Shown here: in pieces, positions 25,711 through 35,350 of the stretch
Layout of the letters: the number at the start of each line of letters is the position of its first letter
How positions within the stretch are numbered: the stretch's first letter is position 1
Notes under the pieces: model-generated
The model's database searches: none
Seen by the model: only the letters and a program-made list of their open reading frames with translations
What the model was told of the DNA's origin: nothing
Assembly: GCF_001305575.3 (NCBI RefSeq)
Contig: NZ_CP012373.2
Span: forward strand, 3,730,261 to 3,794,260
Direction of reading: 5' to 3'
DNA length: 64,000 bases
Origin: Beggiatoa leptomitoformis
Lineage (GTDB): Bacteria > Pseudomonadota > Gammaproteobacteria > Beggiatoales > Beggiatoaceae
Translations under genes and position numbers: made by a program

Positions 25711-26487
25711 TTATTTTTTCACATATTGTTCATACAACTTTTTAGTTTGCTTTTGTCCGTCGGTGATTTGTTGTTTTGTCAACTTTTCCATCACTTCATT
25801 ACGCGCATTAACTGCATCTTTTCTACCACTGGTTGCTGCTAGAGAAAACCAAATATACGATTGTTGAAAATCTTGCGTTACGCCATAACCGTAATAATAC
25901 ATCGTGCCCAATTTAAAAAATGCGTCACTATTTCCCTGTTCGGCTGCCTTTTTATACCATTCTGCTGCTTGATTAAAATCTTGTATTGCGCCGTTACCTT
26001 CATAAAAATGGTTGCCTTTTTCATACTCTTCAGCACCTTTAATCGACGGCGGTTTGATTACACTGCTTGCTACAGCCTCGGCTGCGACAACCCCCGTTTT
26101 TTCAGTACTGCCTAAGGCTTGCAATATCCCTTGAGTGAGACTACGGGCTTTATTACTGCCCTGTCCTGATAAATCTGTGACTATCACCACCCGCAACACG
26201 CCATAACTTCCCATGCAACTCACAATAGCCTTAAACTGATAGTCTTCAACTTTGGTATAAGCTGCTAAAATTTCACCATTCGCATTCGCAATAACCCGTT
26301 GAAAACCATCTTTTGCCAACACTTTTTCCACCGCACTCACACAATCTGCGGTTTTAAAGGTTAAGCCCTCACGGTTTTCATAAGCAATATACGGTGGTTG
26401 AGGGTTTTCTTTAGATTCAACTGGTTGAGAAAAGAAAGGCAAGCAATAAATAGCCAGTGGTAAATATTTTAGGTTGTTCAGTAACAT
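25711..26487 (-). CDS. Exported Sel1-repeat protein
   Basis: A 258-residue protein with a signal peptide ending near residue 23. The N-terminal part (about 35-130) has two Cys, in TADCVSAV and VSCMGSYG, and may be a disulfide-linked domain. Residues about 165-235 form two Sel1-like TPR units, with FNQAAEWYKKAAEQGNSDAF and KLGTMYYYGYGVTQD as signatures. Sel1 proteins mediate protein interactions; the partner is not evident. The gene stands alone with a strong hairpin downstream. Confidence 0.8.
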   Translation of the reverse strand: MLLNNLKYLPLAIYCLPFFSQPVESKENPQPPYIAYENREGLTFKTADCVSAVEKVLAKDGFQRVIANANGEILAAYTKVEDYQFKAIVSCMGSYGVLRVVIVTDLSGQGSNKARSLTQGILQALGSTEKTGVVAAEAVASSVIKPPSIKGAEEYEKGNHFYEGNGAIQDFNQAAEWYKKAAEQGNSDAFFKLGTMYYYGYGVTQDFQQSYIWFSLAATSGRKDAVNARNEVMEKLTKQQITDGQKQTKKLYEQYVKK

Positions 26488-26807
26488 AGTTGTACCCTCA
26501 AATCTGGTTGTACTTGTGATAAGCTAACAAACATAATATTGTCCGCGCTGTCAGTGCTAATATACTCACAACTATAGACTTAAACTAAGTTAAACAGGTG
26601 AATGAATTTGGGTAGTGCCAAAAAATTCAGCGGAAAGGAAATTTCTATGATTAAAAATGAACTCTTTTTTATCCTTCATTACTTGGCACTATCTACAACC
26701 GCACTTACAACGAGAAAAATACGTTGTGTCTCACGGCGATTAAAAAACACTTAAAAAAAAGATTCAAGCATATTACGCGTGTTTTACATTCTCATAGGTA
26801 AATTCTG
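26488..26807. other. Intergenic region with IS1-like mini inverted repeat
   Basis: No gene is seen. Between 26611 and 26693 lies an 83-base unit bounded by GGTAGTGCCAA and TTGGCACTATC. These ends resemble the IS1-type ends at 52916 (GGTAGTGCTAA), so it may be a small derivative element; no target duplication is obvious. Confidence 0.4.
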
Positions 26808-29162
26808 ATGCTTCATTTACTTGGTATCCGTCATCATGGCGCGGGGTCAGCGCGGAGTTTATTGATGGCTTTACACGAAATTAAACCCACCGCGATTGTG
26901 ATTGAAGCCCCTTCAGAAGGTGAGGCTTTACTCCCATTTATTACCGACCCCGAGATGATACCGCCCGTTGCCCTCCTGTTTTACGACACAGAAGCACTAG
27001 AAGAGGCGGTTTTTTATCCATTTGCTGAATTTTCGCCAGAATGGCAAGCCATTCAATATGCACTAAAAAATAATATTGCTGTGCATTTTATGGATTTACC
27101 ACAAACCCATCAAATAGCTATCAATAAAGCCCACGCCCTTGTTGCCGCAGAAGCTTTAAGAGCGCAAGCCGAAGAACCTGCCGAGACATTAACGCCCGAA
27201 ACAACCACCGCGTCAGAAGCTACGGATATAATAGAAGTTCCTGCTGTATCTCATTATCCGCTAGACCCGTTAGACCTACTTGCCGAAGCCGCAGGTTTTC
27301 AAGATGGAGAACGTTGGTGGGAATATATGGTAGAACAACGGTCTGATATGAGCAGTTTAGCCCTGTTTAAAGGCATTGAAGAGGCTATGACTGCATTGCG
27401 CGAAGAATTAGGCGATACCTTACACCCTGATGAGAAACGACAACAACGAGAAATTTTACGCGAAGCATGGATGCGTAAAACGTTACGCCAAGTTATAAAA
27501 GCAGGACATGAAAACATTGCCGTCGTTTGTGGCGCGTGGCATGTCCCTGCATTAGCAAAAGAAGTGGCAGCAAAAGCCGATGATGCGGTTTTAAAAGGCC
27601 TACCAAAAGCCAAAGTACAAGCTACATGGGTTCCTTGGAACTATGAACGCCTCACCTACGCTAGCGGTTACGGTGCAGGCGTACACGCTCCTGGTTGGTA
27701 TCAACACCTGTGGGAATCACACACAAGCCCAGAACTACGCGCCCACAACATCAGCACCCGCTGGTTAGCAAAAGTCGCCCAACAATTACGCAATGGTGCA
27801 GGCTTAGATGCACCAACGGCTAGCGTTATCGACTCGATACGTTTAGCCGAAGCCCTCGCAGCACTGCGAGAAAAACCCTTACCCGATTTAGAAGAATTAA
27901 ATGATGCCGCATTAGCAGGTTTATGTTTTGGCAATGATGCCCCGCTAATGCTTATTCACGATAAATTAATGATTAATAATCGGTTAGGTAGCGTTCCTAG
28001 CACCGCGCCAACCGTTCCCTTGCAACAAGATTTGCTCCGGTTACAAAAAAAGTTGCGCTTAAAAGCAGAAGCCTCTGAAAAAGATATTGAACTGGATTTA
28101 CGTAAAGATAATGATTTAGCTAAATCGCAACTACTTCATCGCTTACGCTTATTAAAAATCGAGTGGGGAATATTATATGGCTCAGGCTCGGCAAAAGGTA
28201 CATTTAAAGAAAGCTGGCGAATTCAATGGCAACCTGAATTTGCTATTCGTTTAGTAGAAGTCAGCATCTGGGGCGGAACGGTTGTAGAAGCCAGTAGTCG
28301 TTATATCTGCGACGCGCTCGAAAAAGCCCCCAACCTATCCACTATCAGCCAACTACTAGACGATGTATTACTGGCAGAATTGCCCCAAGCAATACAAGTT
28401 GCTATGCGTTGTTTAGAAGAAAAAACCGCGCTTGCCCATGATGTTGCAGAATTAATGGAAGCCTTACCTGCGCTCGCAAATATCCTGCGTTATGGCACTG
28501 TGCGCCGTTTTAAAACCACCGCGATTGAACACGTTGTTGCCACACTTATCACCCGAATATGTATCGGTTTACCTAATGCGTGCAGTGCCTTAGATGATGA
28601 TGCGGCAGAAGCCATGTATCAACACCTTACCCAAACCAACAACGCGATTAACTTACTACAAAACGCGGGACACACCAGCGACTGGCAAAAAACATTGCAA
28701 CGCCTCGTGCAACAAATTGGATTACATGGACTTGTGGGGGGCGGTTGTTGTCGCTTACTTGCTAACGCCCATGTTATAGATAGCGATGCTGTTGCGACCG
28801 CCTTAAGTTTAGCCCTCTCTTCTGCCAACGAACCAGCCTACTCTGGCGCGTGGATTGGTGGTTTCTTACAAGGCAGTGGCGCAGTTTTACTGCATGACGA
28901 TGAATTATTACAACTGTTAGACCGCTGGTTAGTGGAACTGACCGAAGACACATTTGTGCATCTTTTACCCTTATTAAGACGGACATTTAGCGGTTTTTCG
29001 CAAACAGAACGACTCCGCATTGGCGAGCGTGCCGCCCAAGGTTATCAACAGACAACAACAAGCGTTGCTGTGATTAATAACGATTTTAATGCAGAAAATG
29101 CGAATAAAGTTTTACCACTACTTGCTAAAATGTTAGGTTTAATTTATCCATTAGTATCATAA
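26808..29162 (+). CDS. DUF5682 family protein
   Basis: A 784-residue soluble protein. The start MLHLLGIRHHGAGSARSLL with AIVIEAPSEGEALLPFI nearby is the signature of DUF5682, and the block HENIAVVCGAWHVPAL near 240 is also conserved. The family is normally encoded with MoxR-type AAA+ ATPases, SWIM-domain and von Willebrand factor A proteins in a conserved cluster of unknown role. None of these partners is adjacent, though a DUF58 protein of the MoxR group lies 26 kb away. A variable Pro/Glu-rich insert spans about 125-150. Function is unknown. It may be co-transcribed with the next gene, six bases downstream. Confidence 0.85.
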   Translation: MLHLLGIRHHGAGSARSLLMALHEIKPTAIVIEAPSEGEALLPFITDPEMIPPVALLFYDTEALEEAVFYPFAEFSPEWQAIQYALKNNIAVHFMDLPQTHQIAINKAHALVAAEALRAQAEEPAETLTPETTTASEATDIIEVPAVSHYPLDPLDLLAEAAGFQDGERWWEYMVEQRSDMSSLALFKGIEEAMTALREELGDTLHPDEKRQQREILREAWMRKTLRQVIKAGHENIAVVCGAWHVPALAKEVAAKADDAVLKGLPKAKVQATWVPWNYERLTYASGYGAGVHAPGWYQHLWESHTSPELRAHNISTRWLAKVAQQLRNGAGLDAPTASVIDSIRLAEALAALREKPLPDLEELNDAALAGLCFGNDAPLMLIHDKLMINNRLGSVPSTAPTVPLQQDLLRLQKKLRLKAEASEKDIELDLRKDNDLAKSQLLHRLRLLKIEWGILYGSGSAKGTFKESWRIQWQPEFAIRLVEVSIWGGTVVEASSRYICDALEKAPNLSTISQLLDDVLLAELPQAIQVAMRCLEEKTALAHDVAELMEALPALANILRYGTVRRFKTTAIEHVVATLITRICIGLPNACSALDDDAAEAMYQHLTQTNNAINLLQNAGHTSDWQKTLQRLVQQIGLHGLVGGGCCRLLANAHVIDSDAVATALSLALSSANEPAYSGAWIGGFLQGSGAVLLHDDELLQLLDRWLVELTEDTFVHLLPLLRRTFSGFSQTERLRIGERAAQGYQQTTTSVAVINNDFNAENANKVLPLLAKMLGLIYPLVS

Positions 29163-29167
29163 GGATA

Positions 29168-29512
29168 ATGAATATGTTTTCTGGTTCACTACTGGTTTTT
29201 TTCATTGTATCCATCTTACTGTTTGGCTCTGCTGCTTACATGATGGGACGTGCAGTTGCAGGACAATGGCAATCCATCCATTTACTCATTGGATATAGCG
29301 CATTATTAACCATTTTTGAACGCTTTATCCTCTTTGCCCTCTTTCAACAAGATTTACTCTCTATTCTTGGATATTTATTTGATTTAGCATTAATTTATGG
29401 ATTTGCATTATTAGGTTATCGTTTAATGCAAGTGCATAAAATGGTGACACAATACCCTTGGCTGTATGAAAAAGTGACCCCGTTAAACTGGCGGGAAAAA
29501 CAATCTGTATAG
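29168..29512 (+). CDS. DUF6867-like small membrane protein
   Basis: A 114-residue protein with about three to four membrane helices. The pattern [16 protein letters not shown] near residue 20 and the C-terminal [20 protein letters not shown] match the DUF6867 layout known from proteobacteria. Function unknown. It starts six bases after the DUF5682 stop and ends 20 bases before hemC, so all three are probably one transcript. Confidence 0.75.
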   Translation: MNMFSGSLLVFFIVSILLFGSAAYMMGRAVAGQWQSIHLLIGYSALLTIFERFILFALFQQDLLSILGYLFDLALIYGFALLGYRLMQVHKMVTQYPWLYEKVTPLNWREKQSV

Positions 29513-29531
29513 GTATCTACTTAATTTAACT

Positions 29532-30461
29532 ATGAATAAAATTCGCATTGCAACCCGTAAAAGCCCTCTCGCCTTATGGCAAGCCTACCATGTCCGCGAT
29601 ACGCTACAACAGATTTATCCCCGCTTAAGCATTGAAATTGTTGAAATGACGACGAAAGGGGATAAAATTTTAGATGCACCCTTAGCAAAAATTGGCGGTA
29701 AAGGCTTATTTGTTAAGGAATTAGAACAGGGATTGTTAGAAAACACCGTCGATATTGCCGTCCATTCTATGAAAGATGTGCCTATTGATTTTCCCACAGG
29801 GTTACACTTGCCTGTGATTATGCAACGCGAAAATCCATTTGATGCTTTTGTTTCTAATGACTATGCCAATTTTGCAGACTTACCCGATGGCGCAATTGTT
29901 GGTACATCCAGCTTACGGCGACAATGTCAATTATTAGCCTTGCGGCCTGATTTACAAATTCGCACGCTACGTGGCAATGTTGGTACACGCTTGAGCAAAT
30001 TAGATAATGGTGAATATCATGCCATTGTTTTAGCTGTTAGTGGATTAAAACGGTTGGGCTTAGAATCACGAATTCGGAGCATTTTTTCTGCCGAACAACT
30101 TCTGCCCGCCATTGGACAAGGCGCGTTAGGCGTAGAATGTCGCACCGATGATATAGAAGTAAATCAATTAATTGCCGTTTTGAATGACCCAGAAACGCAC
30201 CAACGGGTTATTGCTGAACGCATGATTAATACCCGTTTAGGAGGGAGTTGCCAAGTCCCTATAGGCGGATTTGCGGAAATCGTGGGTGATGAACTAATTT
30301 TGCGCGGTTTAGTCGCGGATGTTGCGGGCAAACAGATTTTACGGGCGCAATCCGTTGGTGGGATAGATAACGCCATTTTATTGGGTGAAATGGTTGCTCA
30401 GCATTTATTAGCACAAGGCGCAAAACAGTTATTACAAGCATTAGCCGCTGATAATGCCTAA
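29532..30461 (+). CDS. hemC: Porphobilinogen deaminase (hydroxymethylbilane synthase)
   Basis: Joins four porphobilinogen units to make hydroxymethylbilane in heme and siroheme synthesis. The 309-residue protein has the N-terminal [35 protein letters not shown], the catalytic Asp region [12 protein letters not shown], the cofactor-binding [11 protein letters not shown] and [13 protein letters not shown], and the dipyrromethane cofactor Cys in [14 protein letters not shown] near residue 243. All match a full-length active enzyme. The usual partner hemD is not next to it. Confidence 0.97.
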   Translation: MNKIRIATRKSPLALWQAYHVRDTLQQIYPRLSIEIVEMTTKGDKILDAPLAKIGGKGLFVKELEQGLLENTVDIAVHSMKDVPIDFPTGLHLPVIMQRENPFDAFVSNDYANFADLPDGAIVGTSSLRRQCQLLALRPDLQIRTLRGNVGTRLSKLDNGEYHAIVLAVSGLKRLGLESRIRSIFSAEQLLPAIGQGALGVECRTDDIEVNQLIAVLNDPETHQRVIAERMINTRLGGSCQVPIGGFAEIVGDELILRGLVADVAGKQILRAQSVGGIDNAILLGEMVAQHLLAQGAKQLLQALAADNA

Positions 30462-30493
30462 AACAGATTTAAAATAAAATTAGGGTAAATAAT

Positions 30494-30967
30494 ATGTTTA
30501 ATCTTTACCTATTTTTTAAAAGCCTACATATTTTAGGTATTATATTGTTTTTGGGAAATATCATTATCACAGGCTGGTGGAAAACGATGGCAGATAGAAC
30601 CCGCCATCCTGCGATTATCGCTTTTGCACAACGGCAAGTTACATTAACCGATTATATTTTTACTGCGGGTGGTGCAACCTTTTTATTTATTGCAGGGTTA
30701 GGTACGGCAATGGTAGGAAGTTTAGAGCTTATGCACATAAAGTGGTTATTATGGGGAAATATCTTATTTTTGTTATCGGGTTTAATTTGGCTGTTTATTT
30801 TAATTCCTATTCAAATCAAACAAGCACGCATGGCAAAACAGTTTGCAGTGGATGGTATTATTCCTGATACTTATTGGAAACTAGGACGTTTTTGGCTGAT
30901 ATTTGGCACAATCGCAACGTTATTGCCGTTATTAAATTTGTATTGGATGGTGTTTAAGCCTGTGTAA
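30494..30967 (+). CDS. DUF2269 family membrane protein
   Basis: A 157-residue protein with four predicted membrane helices. The LFFKSLHILGIILFLGNII start and later TGWWKTMADRT and PIQIKQARMAKQF loops are typical of DUF2269, proteins of unknown role that place a conserved His in helix 1, possibly for heme or metal. It follows hemC by 32 bases on the same strand, so it is likely in the same transcript; the position next to a heme gene fits but does not prove heme handling. Confidence 0.78.
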   Translation: MFNLYLFFKSLHILGIILFLGNIIITGWWKTMADRTRHPAIIAFAQRQVTLTDYIFTAGGATFLFIAGLGTAMVGSLELMHIKWLLWGNILFLLSGLIWLFILIPIQIKQARMAKQFAVDGIIPDTYWKLGRFWLIFGTIATLLPLLNLYWMVFKPV

Positions 30968-30975
30968 CATTTTAT

Positions 30976-30995
30976 GGTGCGAATGAATTCGCACC
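30976..30995. terminator. Hairpin between convergent genes
   Basis: GGTGCGAA and TTCGCACC make an eight-base stem with a four-base loop between the ends of the DUF2269 gene and msrA. Confidence 0.6.
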
Positions 30996-31049
30996 TTGTT
31001 AAATATTGAGTACACTTTTTTAAAATTTTTATCAAGCGATTATGTTTAG

Positions 31050-31520
31050 CTAGTGACAATAGGCTACGCCCCGTTTTGCTAAATATTGTTGATGATATTC
31101 TTCTGCACGATAAAACGTTGGTGCAACAACTATTTCCGTTACAATCGGCGTTGCATAACGTCCACTTTTTGCCAACTCGATTTTTGAAGCAATGGCACTG
31201 GCTTCTTGTGCGGGCGAGTGAAAAAAAATAACTGAGCGGTATTGTGTCCCCGTATCAGGCCCTTGACGGTTTAACGTTGTGGGATTATGACAATTCCAAA
31301 AAACCGCCAACAGTTGTTCATAGCTGACAATAGCGGGGTCAAATTCTATTTGTACAACTTCCGCATGACCCGTCCTATCTGTACAAACGCTTTCATAATC
31401 AGGGTTTGCAAGATGCCCGCCTGCATAGCCAACCGCGACATCAACAACGCCTTGTATTTGCCGAAACCGTTGTTCTATTCCCCAAAAACATCCCGCGCCA
31501 AAGGTTGCTTTTTCTAACAT
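31050..31520 (-). CDS. msrA: Peptide methionine sulfoxide reductase A
   Basis: Reduces S-epimer methionine sulfoxide in proteins and free methionine. The 156-residue protein starts [19 protein letters not shown], with the catalytic Cys in GCFWG, and continues with [28 protein letters not shown] and the [19 protein letters not shown] block. The C-terminal recycling Cys may be the one in GVAYCH. Length is typical for a single-domain enzyme. The gene faces hemC-DUF2269 and has its promoter toward the MITE at 31635. Confidence 0.96.
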   Translation of the reverse strand: MLEKATFGAGCFWGIEQRFRQIQGVVDVAVGYAGGHLANPDYESVCTDRTGHAEVVQIEFDPAIVSYEQLLAVFWNCHNPTTLNRQGPDTGTQYRSVIFFHSPAQEASAIASKIELAKSGRYATPIVTEIVVAPTFYRAEEYHQQYLAKRGVAYCH

Positions 31521-31634
31521 TATTGCTTGCTCCTCATGTTATTTCCTATGGAAATGAGATTGTGTTGGTAATAATGGTTATCAAGTCAGTATTTTTTGAT
31601 ACAGATAGATGGATAACACTATTTGAGACGATGG

Positions 31635-31792
31635 TATAGCTAACGCAACTTAAAAAGCAGCTTAATGTAGGGTGGAATAGCGTAGCGTATTCCACCATAA
31701 AACGCCAAAAATAGCTGAGTTTATGCAGAAAGCTTGCACTGGCTTGCGCCTATTCCACCCTACAATAATCATTTTAAAGTGCGTTAGCTATA
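31635..31792. mobile_element. 158-base nested palindromic MITE-like element
   Basis: Outer inverted repeats TATAGCTAACGCA (left) and TGCGTTAGCTATA (right) enclose inner ones, TGTAGGGTGGAATAG and CTATTCCACCCTACA, that are perfect over 15 bases. No ORF lies inside. The whole is a foldable insertion in the 360-base gap before the b561 gene. The GTGCGTTA and GGGTGG words recur in palindrome family B and in the Rhs scraps. Confidence 0.7.
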
Positions 31793-31883
31793 TCTCTGTT
31801 GTTTTGGTCTTTTTATTTAAGTTTTTATTAAGTCAACCTGTTTATAGTGCAATACTATCTGATATTTAAGATGGTTATAAAAA

Positions 31884-33017
31884 ATGCACGTTGATTCTTT
31901 GCAGGTTGTTCGGGTTTGGGATTTGCCGACGCGTTTATTTCATTGGTTATTTGCGCTGAGTTTTGCTGTCGCTTGGTTTACGCATGGGGATGACCGTTAT
32001 TTGCATATCCATCTTTTTGCGGGCTATGTTTTTTTCGCCCTATTAGTTTTTCGCTTAATTTGGGGGGTTATTGGCTCATATTACGCGCGATTTACAGAAT
32101 TTGCGTACTCCATTCCTACCGTTTTGCGTTATTTGCAAACCTTGCTAACAGCACAGCGGGTACATTATTTAGGACATAATCCTATTGGTGGCTGGGCGGT
32201 TTTTCTCCTGTTATCTCTTGCCTTTACAATTGTTGCAACTGGATTTTTAACCCAATGGGGGGAAGAGCAGCATGGCATATTGGCAGGTTGGTTTAGCTTT
32301 AATATGGGTGGAATCGCACACAAAGCACATAAAGTGGTTGCATGGTTAATGTTGGGTGCCATTGCGGTGCATGTTGCAGGGGTATTAGCCGAAAGTATTA
32401 TTCACGATGAAAACCTTGTGCAGTCAATGATTAGTGGCTATAAAATATCACCTGTATCAATTAAACATCCTATTGTTTCAAAACATTTTTTTCTAGCTAG
32501 TTTGCTTGTTATCACGCTGGTCGCCAGTGGTGTATTTTACTTTTGGGGTTATTTTCAGCAAACTGCTGATAAGCCTTATATTCCTATTCAAGGTGTTGCA
32601 TTACCTATCAATACAACATGGCAAGCTGAATGTGGTGCTTGTCATCTTGCCTATCCGCCCGCCTTATTGCCCGCCCGTTCATGGCAACTCTTGCTAACAC
32701 AAACATCAGCACATTTTAACGACGATTTAGCATTAGAACCCGATACATTGGCTATTTTACAAGCGTTTGCTCAAGCTAATGCCGCAGAAAAACAGTTAAG
32801 TGAAGCGGCATGGCATATCAATCGTAGTACACCCGCCACTCAAACCCCGCAACGAATTACAGACACTTATTATTGGCAAACGAAACATGCCAGCGTACCT
32901 GATGCGTATTGGCAATTACCACTGGTGAAACAAAAAGCGAATTGTGCGGCTTGTCATTTGGACGCGGAGCAGGGAACGTTTGAGGACGGTGCTATGCACT
33001 ATCCCGCTATCCCTTAA
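31884..33017 (+). CDS. Cytochrome b561 fused to a diheme cytochrome c domain
   Basis: A 377-residue membrane electron-transfer protein. Residues 1-195 form a four-helix b561/hydrogenase-b module with heme-ligand His in TRLFHWLFAL, HIHLFAGYVFFALL and HKAHKVVAWLMLGAIAVHVAG. A further helix (about 205-228) is followed by a periplasmic domain with two CxxCH sites, CGACH (about 252) and CAACH (about 354). That domain closely resembles the separate diheme cytochrome at 33493, sharing YPPALLPARSW and RITDTYYWQTKH. It is the first gene of the operon with SHP and the diheme cytochrome; electrons probably flow from the quinone pool to those two. Confidence 0.85.
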   Translation: MHVDSLQVVRVWDLPTRLFHWLFALSFAVAWFTHGDDRYLHIHLFAGYVFFALLVFRLIWGVIGSYYARFTEFAYSIPTVLRYLQTLLTAQRVHYLGHNPIGGWAVFLLLSLAFTIVATGFLTQWGEEQHGILAGWFSFNMGGIAHKAHKVVAWLMLGAIAVHVAGVLAESIIHDENLVQSMISGYKISPVSIKHPIVSKHFFLASLLVITLVASGVFYFWGYFQQTADKPYIPIQGVALPINTTWQAECGACHLAYPPALLPARSWQLLLTQTSAHFNDDLALEPDTLAILQAFAQANAAEKQLSEAAWHINRSTPATQTPQRITDTYYWQTKHASVPDAYWQLPLVKQKANCAACHLDAEQGTFEDGAMHYPAIP

Positions 33018-33060
33018 GTCTTTTTACAATATTTTAGTTTTACTCACTGCAAGGACATTT

Positions 33061-33465
33061 ATGATGTATAAGCGTAATTTATTTATTTTATTACTTTTAT
33101 TTTCCAGCCTGTCGGCACAGGCAACGGAGGCGGTTGACCAGTTGTTAAATGAGTATCGCCAAGCAGGTGCCAGCGCGTTTAGTGTTGAAGCGGGGAAAAA
33201 GGTGTGGGAACAATCCACGCTAGACGCACAATCGGGTAAAGAACGGCAATGTGCTAACTGTCATACCGCTGATTTGCGCGCTGAGGGCAAACACATGGAA
33301 ACAGGCAAACTCATCAAACCACTTGCGCCGTCTGTTAATTCTGCGCGTTTAAGTAATGTAAAAGACATTCAAAAATGGTTATTGCGTAACTGTAAATGGA
33401 CGATGGGGCGTGAATGTACCCCGCAAGAGAAAGGTGATGTCCTCAGTTACATTCAAGCACAATGA
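33061..33465 (+). CDS. SHP-type monoheme cytochrome c (DUF1924)
   Basis: A 134-residue exported cytochrome from the ATG at 33061 (MMYKRNLFILLLL), chosen because a signal peptide follows directly; the frame continues upstream inside the previous gene. One heme site, CANCH, is near residue 63, and the conserved NCKWTMGRECTPQEKGDVL ends the protein. This matches the sphaeroides heme protein family, which binds oxygen or small ligands through an Asn that moves away from the heme. In Rhodobacter SHP works with a diheme cytochrome and a b-type cytochrome, exactly the genes on either side. Confidence 0.88.
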   Translation: MMYKRNLFILLLLFSSLSAQATEAVDQLLNEYRQAGASAFSVEAGKKVWEQSTLDAQSGKERQCANCHTADLRAEGKHMETGKLIKPLAPSVNSARLSNVKDIQKWLLRNCKWTMGRECTPQEKGDVLSYIQAQ

Positions 33466-33492
33466 TATTTTTTAATAAGAGAGGTTAAGCTG

Positions 33493-34044
33493 ATGAAATA
33501 TCAAACAGGAATACTGTTATTGTTGACTGCGTTAAGTATCGTAACTACGCCGCTGTTTGCCGGTGAACGTGGTGAACGCGAGGAAAGGGAAACGGGTGGT
33601 AATGTGCAAAGTACGTTAAACGCAGATTATGTTAAAGAATGTGGTGGTTGTCATTTTGCTTATCAACCCGCTTTATTGCCTGCCCGTTCATGGACGGCAT
33701 TAATGGGCAGTTTGGATAAGCATTTTGGTGAAAATGCGGAGTTGGCGACGGAACAACAGCAAGCCATTTTAAGTTATTTAACAGACAATGCGGCTGATAA
33801 GGGGCAAAGTAAGTTAGGTAAGACAATACTGAAGGGTTTGCAAACCAGTGAAACCCCGTTGCGGATTACTGAAACGGCTTATTTCCGCCGTAAACATGAT
33901 GAAATTCCTGCAAAATTGGTTGCGGGAAATCCTGATGTGAAATCTTTCAGCCGTTGTGATGCTTGTCATACTACCGCCGAAAAAGGGTTGTACAGCGAAA
34001 AAACCGTTGATATTCCTAATCATGGTCGTTGGGATGATGATTAA
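33493..34044 (+). CDS. Diheme cytochrome c (DHC), SHP partner
   Basis: A 183-residue exported protein with a signal peptide ending near FAGER and two heme sites, CGGCH (about residue 52) and CDACH (about 157). The YQPALLPARSW after the first heme and RITETAYFRRKH before the second are the DHC pattern. It is the known electron donor to SHP. It starts 28 bases after the SHP stop, completing the operon, and is clearly paralogous to the C-terminal domain of the b561 fusion upstream. A charged Glu/Arg-rich stretch (about 24-35) may be an extra linker. Confidence 0.88.
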   Translation: MKYQTGILLLLTALSIVTTPLFAGERGEREERETGGNVQSTLNADYVKECGGCHFAYQPALLPARSWTALMGSLDKHFGENAELATEQQQAILSYLTDNAADKGQSKLGKTILKGLQTSETPLRITETAYFRRKHDEIPAKLVAGNPDVKSFSRCDACHTTAEKGLYSEKTVDIPNHGRWDDD

Positions 34045-34122
34045 TTCTTAACTTTATAGGTGAGGAGTTAAAAATTATTTTTTGACTCCTTCAGTTGGTA
34101 TTTAAAAATAATTGAAGCGATT

Positions 34123-35325
34123 ATGAATAGAGAATTGCACCATCGGCTACATGGCACACGCGGTGAGCTGATAACTCAAGAGTTTTTTACAAATACGGTG
34201 CATTTTTCCGTCGCTAATATTTTTTTAGAATTGTTATTAGAGGGTAAAAGTTATTTTTCTGAAACAGATATTTATGTCTTAATTTGTGCGTGTTTTATAC
34301 AAGCCACTTATTTGGGGACATCGCGTTATTTAGGGTGTCCCCGTCCTTTTTTGGGCAATTTGGTGGTTGTACTGATTTATACAGTGGCGGAAATGTCTCA
34401 AGATGGCGTTATTTTTTTTGATAAACCTAACCATATTGCGATGTGGGGTTTTGCGTTAGGCATTGGAATTTTACAAAGTTTACGGTTACATACTTCCCTG
34501 TCTTTTGAACGCTATTTAATGGTGTTAGAAAGTGTATTACGGGTGAATATAATTTTAGTAATGTATTGGATTTATGGCATTTTAACTTATCAGAATGATT
34601 ACAATCTCGCCCTTTTTTTTACAGAGGGTAGTCATACTTTTTTAGCCCTCACGACTACGTTAACAGGCGTTATGTTAGGGGTTGCACAATATAACGCTGA
34701 ATCCTTTTTACGTTTATTACGGGCAACCAGTGAGCAGTTACAGCGTTATTCCGAATGGTTGTTAGGACAAGATATGTTAGCAATTGCTGTTGCTGACCCT
34801 TCAAAATTGAGCCTAACCCGTCGGGAACGTACCGTGTTGTTTATGGATATACGCGGTTTTACACATTGGAGTGAAGCACAATCCCCTGAAATGGTTGTTG
34901 AAATGATAAATGCTTATTGTGCTATCGCAGAACAGGCATGGACGGGAACGGATGCGATTAAAGTTAAGCTAACAGGGGATGAAATTATGATAGTTTTTCG
35001 CACGTCCGTTTCTGCCCTGTCTGTCGCACAGTTTTTACAAAAAAATATAGTACAATTATTGGCTTGTTATGATTTAGGTGTGGGTATTGGCGTACATACG
35101 GGGGCATTGGTTGAAGGATTATTAGGCAGTAATAAAATGAAAACCTATGATGTGATTGGCGATACGGTAAACACCGCAAAACGGATTTGTGAACAAGCAA
35201 CACGGGGTGAATTATTGGTTTCTCAGGCTGTTTTTAATCATCTGGCGGTTAAACCAACAACGCAAGCCCAAAGAACCATTCACATGAAAGGAAAAACTGA
35301 ACCTTTATTGGTTTTTAGTCTTTAA
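34123..35325 (+). CDS. Membrane class III adenylate cyclase
   Basis: A 400-residue protein with about five or six membrane helices in residues 50-200 (an unnamed integral sensor module) and a C-terminal cyclase domain (about 225-390). The metal aspartates are in FMDIRGFTHW and KLTGDEIMIVF, with the preceding Lys for adenine and the Asp of DVIGDTVNTAKRI also present; the transition-state Asn and Arg are in that same block. It should therefore be active on ATP. It sits between the cytochrome operon and a two-component system, both in the same direction, about 80 bases after the DHC gene. Confidence 0.88.
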   Translation: MNRELHHRLHGTRGELITQEFFTNTVHFSVANIFLELLLEGKSYFSETDIYVLICACFIQATYLGTSRYLGCPRPFLGNLVVVLIYTVAEMSQDGVIFFDKPNHIAMWGFALGIGILQSLRLHTSLSFERYLMVLESVLRVNIILVMYWIYGILTYQNDYNLALFFTEGSHTFLALTTTLTGVMLGVAQYNAESFLRLLRATSEQLQRYSEWLLGQDMLAIAVADPSKLSLTRRERTVLFMDIRGFTHWSEAQSPEMVVEMINAYCAIAEQAWTGTDAIKVKLTGDEIMIVFRTSVSALSVAQFLQKNIVQLLACYDLGVGIGVHTGALVEGLLGSNKMKTYDVIGDTVNTAKRICEQATRGELLVSQAVFNHLAVKPTTQAQRTIHMKGKTEPLLVFSL

Positions 35326-35350
35326 CTTTATTATTTTAAAGGATATTGTT

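Noticed and set aside
26808-29162. Several long antisense reading frames inside the DUF5682 gene and other genes
   Set aside because: They have no ribosome sites or recognisable motifs and mirror the codon pattern of the sense genes; they are shadows.
34059-34092. Terminator between the diheme cytochrome and the cyclase gene
   Set aside because: The AGGAGTTAAAAA/TTTTTGACTCCT inverted repeat is mostly AT paired and could be chance; it was not listed as a feature.
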